From an uncultured Porphyromonadaceae bacterium (GTDB lineage: Bacteria; Bacteroidota; Bacteroidia; Bacteroidales; Muribaculaceae), in contig CAJMDR010000088.1 in assembly GCA_905212215.1 (NCBI GenBank), forward strand, positions 1 to 7,614: a stretch of DNA of 7,614 bases, given 5' to 3'. The notes beneath the pieces were generated by a model. The model was given only the letters and a program-made list of their open reading frames with translations, was not told the origin of the DNA and made no database searches. Shown piece by piece: positions 5,579 to 7,614 of the stretch. The translations under genes and the position numbers were made by a program. Position 1 is the first letter of the stretch. Each line of letters begins with the position of its first letter.

Positions 5579-7614
5579 ATGAAGAAATTTCTATCCAGGC
5601 TTCTTCTGCTGGCGACCCTGCTTCTCTCCCTGCCGGCATCAGCCGAAATCTTCATGGTGGACTCAATCTGGTATGAGCCACTCGACTACGACCCTACGGC
5701 TGTCGCTGTAGTGACGCCAACCCCCGACAGACCGGGTTACGCTCCATATTACGGCTCCGTAACGGTGCCGGAAAATGTGACCTACAACGGCAAGACCTAC
5801 ACAGTCAGAGAAATAGGGCTTGGTGCATTCTGGTGCGATTTAAACATCGAAACCCCTCTGGTTTCCCTGACACTCCCCAACACCATCACTCGTATCCACA
5901 AGAAGGGTATAGACACCCGCGACCTGGTGACGCTCAAGCTGTCCGATGGACTTGACTCTCTCGAATTCAATAGCGTGACTGTCAATGGTGTCAAAGAACT
6001 GAAACTCCCCAAATATCTGAAGAAGATAAAAAGCTACGCGTTGCAAGACTACAGTCTTACATCCCTGATGTTACCGGCAACGCTGACAGAGCTGGAACCA
6101 GATCCTTTCTCCTGCGAGAAACTACAGAAGATAACTGTAGAGACAGGCAATCCTGCCTACAAGATGATAAACAATTATCTTTGCACAGCCGACGGTAAGA
6201 CCTTGGTGCTCTGTGCCCAGGCCGACGGCCGCAATGTACTGCAACTACCATCTACTATCCAGACCATTGGCGAATCTGCTTTCCGGTACAACAAAAGATT
6301 GAAACTGATATGGCTGCCTAATCATGTCTTCACTGTTGAAAATTGTGCATTTTGGGGTGTTGACAGCTGTCTTTCCATTCAGACCGGAAACGGAGTGACG
6401 AAAATAGGAGACTGGGCTTTCGCCTTTCAGCCCCATGTCAACGAGCTTGTGTTGGGCAAAAATGTGGAATACATTGGCGAACATGCGTTCGATATGCTGG
6501 CCGGAAGTAGAATGCGGCTCAACGATGATTTGGTGATAACACCTAAAATGAAAATCGGCAAAAATGCATTCTATAGTTCGGCGTTCTCTAAAGTAGTCTT
6601 TGAGGAGGGAGTTGTGGAGATTCCCGAACAAGCTTTCAACCAGATGGGTTATTTGAGATCCATCACTTTCCCTTCCACCCTTAAGCGGATCGGCAAGCTC
6701 GCGTTTAACGCACCTATACAACTGGAAAGCCTCAATTTCCCCGATGGTCTCGAATATATCGGCGACGGTGCTTTCGCAGGTTGTTGGGCATTGCACTCAA
6801 TGATTATTCCGGCATCGGTGAGCTACATCGGATACCGCGCTTTCCAGCCCAGCATCTCGCTTTTGGAATTCGAAGTGGCAGAAGGCAACATGCACTATGC
6901 CGTCAAAGACGGAGTGCTTTTCAACAAGGACTTCACAGTTCTGAAAGCATATCCCTGCATGCGCCCAGCAACCTTCTACGAGGTACCGGCCAGCGTGACA
7001 ACTCTCGAAAACGGATGCTTTGCAGGAGCCGAGACACTACAGGAAATAAAATTCCACAACGGTGTTGTAAACTGGGGCGACGGCACAATGCAGGCATGTG
7101 TCGGTTTGAAGAAAGTCACACTCCCTTCCAATATGACGAAACTTCCCGATGCCACTTTCATGCAGACAAGCAGCCTCAATGAAATCACCTTGCCCGAGAG
7201 CCTGGAGGACATCGGCCCGAGTGCATTCCAGATGACATCGTCTAAGAGAGGCGGCTTAGGCAAAGTGCTTATCCCGCACAATGTCAAGCGTATCGGCAAC
7301 CGCGCCTTTGACCAGGATAACCTCCCAAGCCTCGGCGCAGTATATGTGGACAACGCAGTGCCTCCCACATTCTATAAAACTGACCCAGACGATAAATGGT
7401 GGATTTTTTCCGGACGCACACTATATTACGGTACTCTTTACGTGCCGGTAGGTGCTACGGCAGCTTACGCTCAGGCAGAATACTGGTGTGATTTCAAGAA
7501 TATAGTCGAGGATCCGAATCTGGGAGTATACAGCGTTACCGCCGACAATGAAATCAGCGTTACCGCCGCCGGAGGGCAACTGACAGTAAACGCCCCGGAA
7601 GGCACTGCAATAGA
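5579..7614 (+). CDS. Second secreted BspA-like leucine-rich-repeat protein (3' end missing)
   Basis: This frame stays open for 678 codons from the ATG at 5579 to the window end. The start opens a clear signal peptide (MKKFLSRLLLLATLLLSLPASA, cleavage about residue 22). Residues 23-75 are a BspA-type lead-in ending NGKTYTVREIG. LRR_5 repeats fill about 76-598 (for example LEYIGDGAFAGCWALHSMII), more irregular than in the gene at 1376 near 103-146 and 250-330. Two repeat-breaking modules occur at about 189-226 (ETGNPAYKMINNYLCTADGK) and 434-471 (AEGNMHYAVKDGVLFNKD). Residues 620-643 (YVPVGATAAYAQAEYW) are the same post-LRR module as in the first protein. Residues 649-678 (VTADNEISVTAAGGQLTVNA) look like the start of a type IX secretion sorting domain, so probably only about 40-60 residues are missing. 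The role is presumed surface display; the ligand is unknown. It has its own -7 element and follows a strong terminator, so it is not co-transcribed with the regulator. Confidence 0.88.
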   Translation, partial: MKKFLSRLLLLATLLLSLPASAEIFMVDSIWYEPLDYDPTAVAVVTPTPDRPGYAPYYGSVTVPENVTYNGKTYTVREIGLGAFWCDLNIETPLVSLTLPNTITRIHKKGIDTRDLVTLKLSDGLDSLEFNSVTVNGVKELKLPKYLKKIKSYALQDYSLTSLMLPATLTELEPDPFSCEKLQKITVETGNPAYKMINNYLCTADGKTLVLCAQADGRNVLQLPSTIQTIGESAFRYNKRLKLIWLPNHVFTVENCAFWGVDSCLSIQTGNGVTKIGDWAFAFQPHVNELVLGKNVEYIGEHAFDMLAGSRMRLNDDLVITPKMKIGKNAFYSSAFSKVVFEEGVVEIPEQAFNQMGYLRSITFPSTLKRIGKLAFNAPIQLESLNFPDGLEYIGDGAFAGCWALHSMIIPASVSYIGYRAFQPSISLLEFEVAEGNMHYAVKDGVLFNKDFTVLKAYPCMRPATFYEVPASVTTLENGCFAGAETLQEIKFHNGVVNWGDGTMQACVGLKKVTLPSNMTKLPDATFMQTSSLNEITLPESLEDIGPSAFQMTSSKRGGLGKVLIPHNVKRIGNRAFDQDNLPSLGAVYVDNAVPPTFYKTDPDDKWWIFSGRTLYYGTLYVPVGATAAYAQAEYWCDFKNIVEDPNLGVYSVTADNEISVTAAGGQLTVNAPEGTAI

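Noticed and set aside
6245..6796. A 183-codon reverse-strand open frame inside the second LRR gene
   Set aside because: It is antisense to an unbroken LRR frame with clear repeats and shows no recognisable domain.

Overview
The window looks like part of a Bacteroidales chromosome, most likely a gut-associated member (Bacteroidaceae, Prevotellaceae or Muribaculaceae; the genus cannot be fixed). The evidence is three near-perfect Bacteroidetes -7 elements (TAnnTTTGC) ahead of transcription units, the absence of clear Shine-Dalgarno sequences, a KorB of the Bacteroidetes type, a membrane-anchored AraC-type regulator, and two secreted BspA-like leucine-rich-repeat proteins. All genes found are on the + strand.

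Layout: (1) 1-797 is the 3' part of korB, the beta subunit of 2-oxoglutarate:ferredoxin oxidoreductase. (2) 798-1375 is a 578-bp gap that is far from empty. It holds a hairpin terminator (883-911), a palindromic cluster of TCCGA units spaced 9 bp apart (917-1020), a good Bacteroidetes promoter (1100-1132), and a roughly 205-nt segment closed by a 21-bp inverted repeat and followed by T-runs. The last two together read best as a structured non-coding RNA gene. (3) 1376-3451 is a complete secreted BspA-like LRR protein. (4) 3490-3587 carries a terminator and a promoter region with two identical TAAATTTGC elements. (5) 3621-5387 is a complete regulator with a signal peptide, a helical sensor, one membrane segment and a cytoplasmic AraC DNA-binding domain. 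(6) 5403-5442 is a strong terminator, followed by a promoter at 5529-5537. (7) 5579-7614 is a second secreted BspA-like LRR protein that runs off the end of the window just as a type IX sorting-tail-like region begins.

How the parts may work together: korB is central anaerobic metabolism and seems unrelated to the rest. The two BspA-like proteins flank a membrane-bound one-component regulator, and each gene has its own terminator (the last lies outside the window). It is plausible, but only inferred, that the regulator senses a periplasmic signal and controls one or both surface proteins. The candidate RNA ends about 30 nt before the first BspA start codon, so it is either an independent small RNA (its rod-like form and promoter/terminator framing recall 6S RNA and the Bacteroidales-1 motif) or a cis-acting leader of that gene. 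It is the most interesting item in the window.
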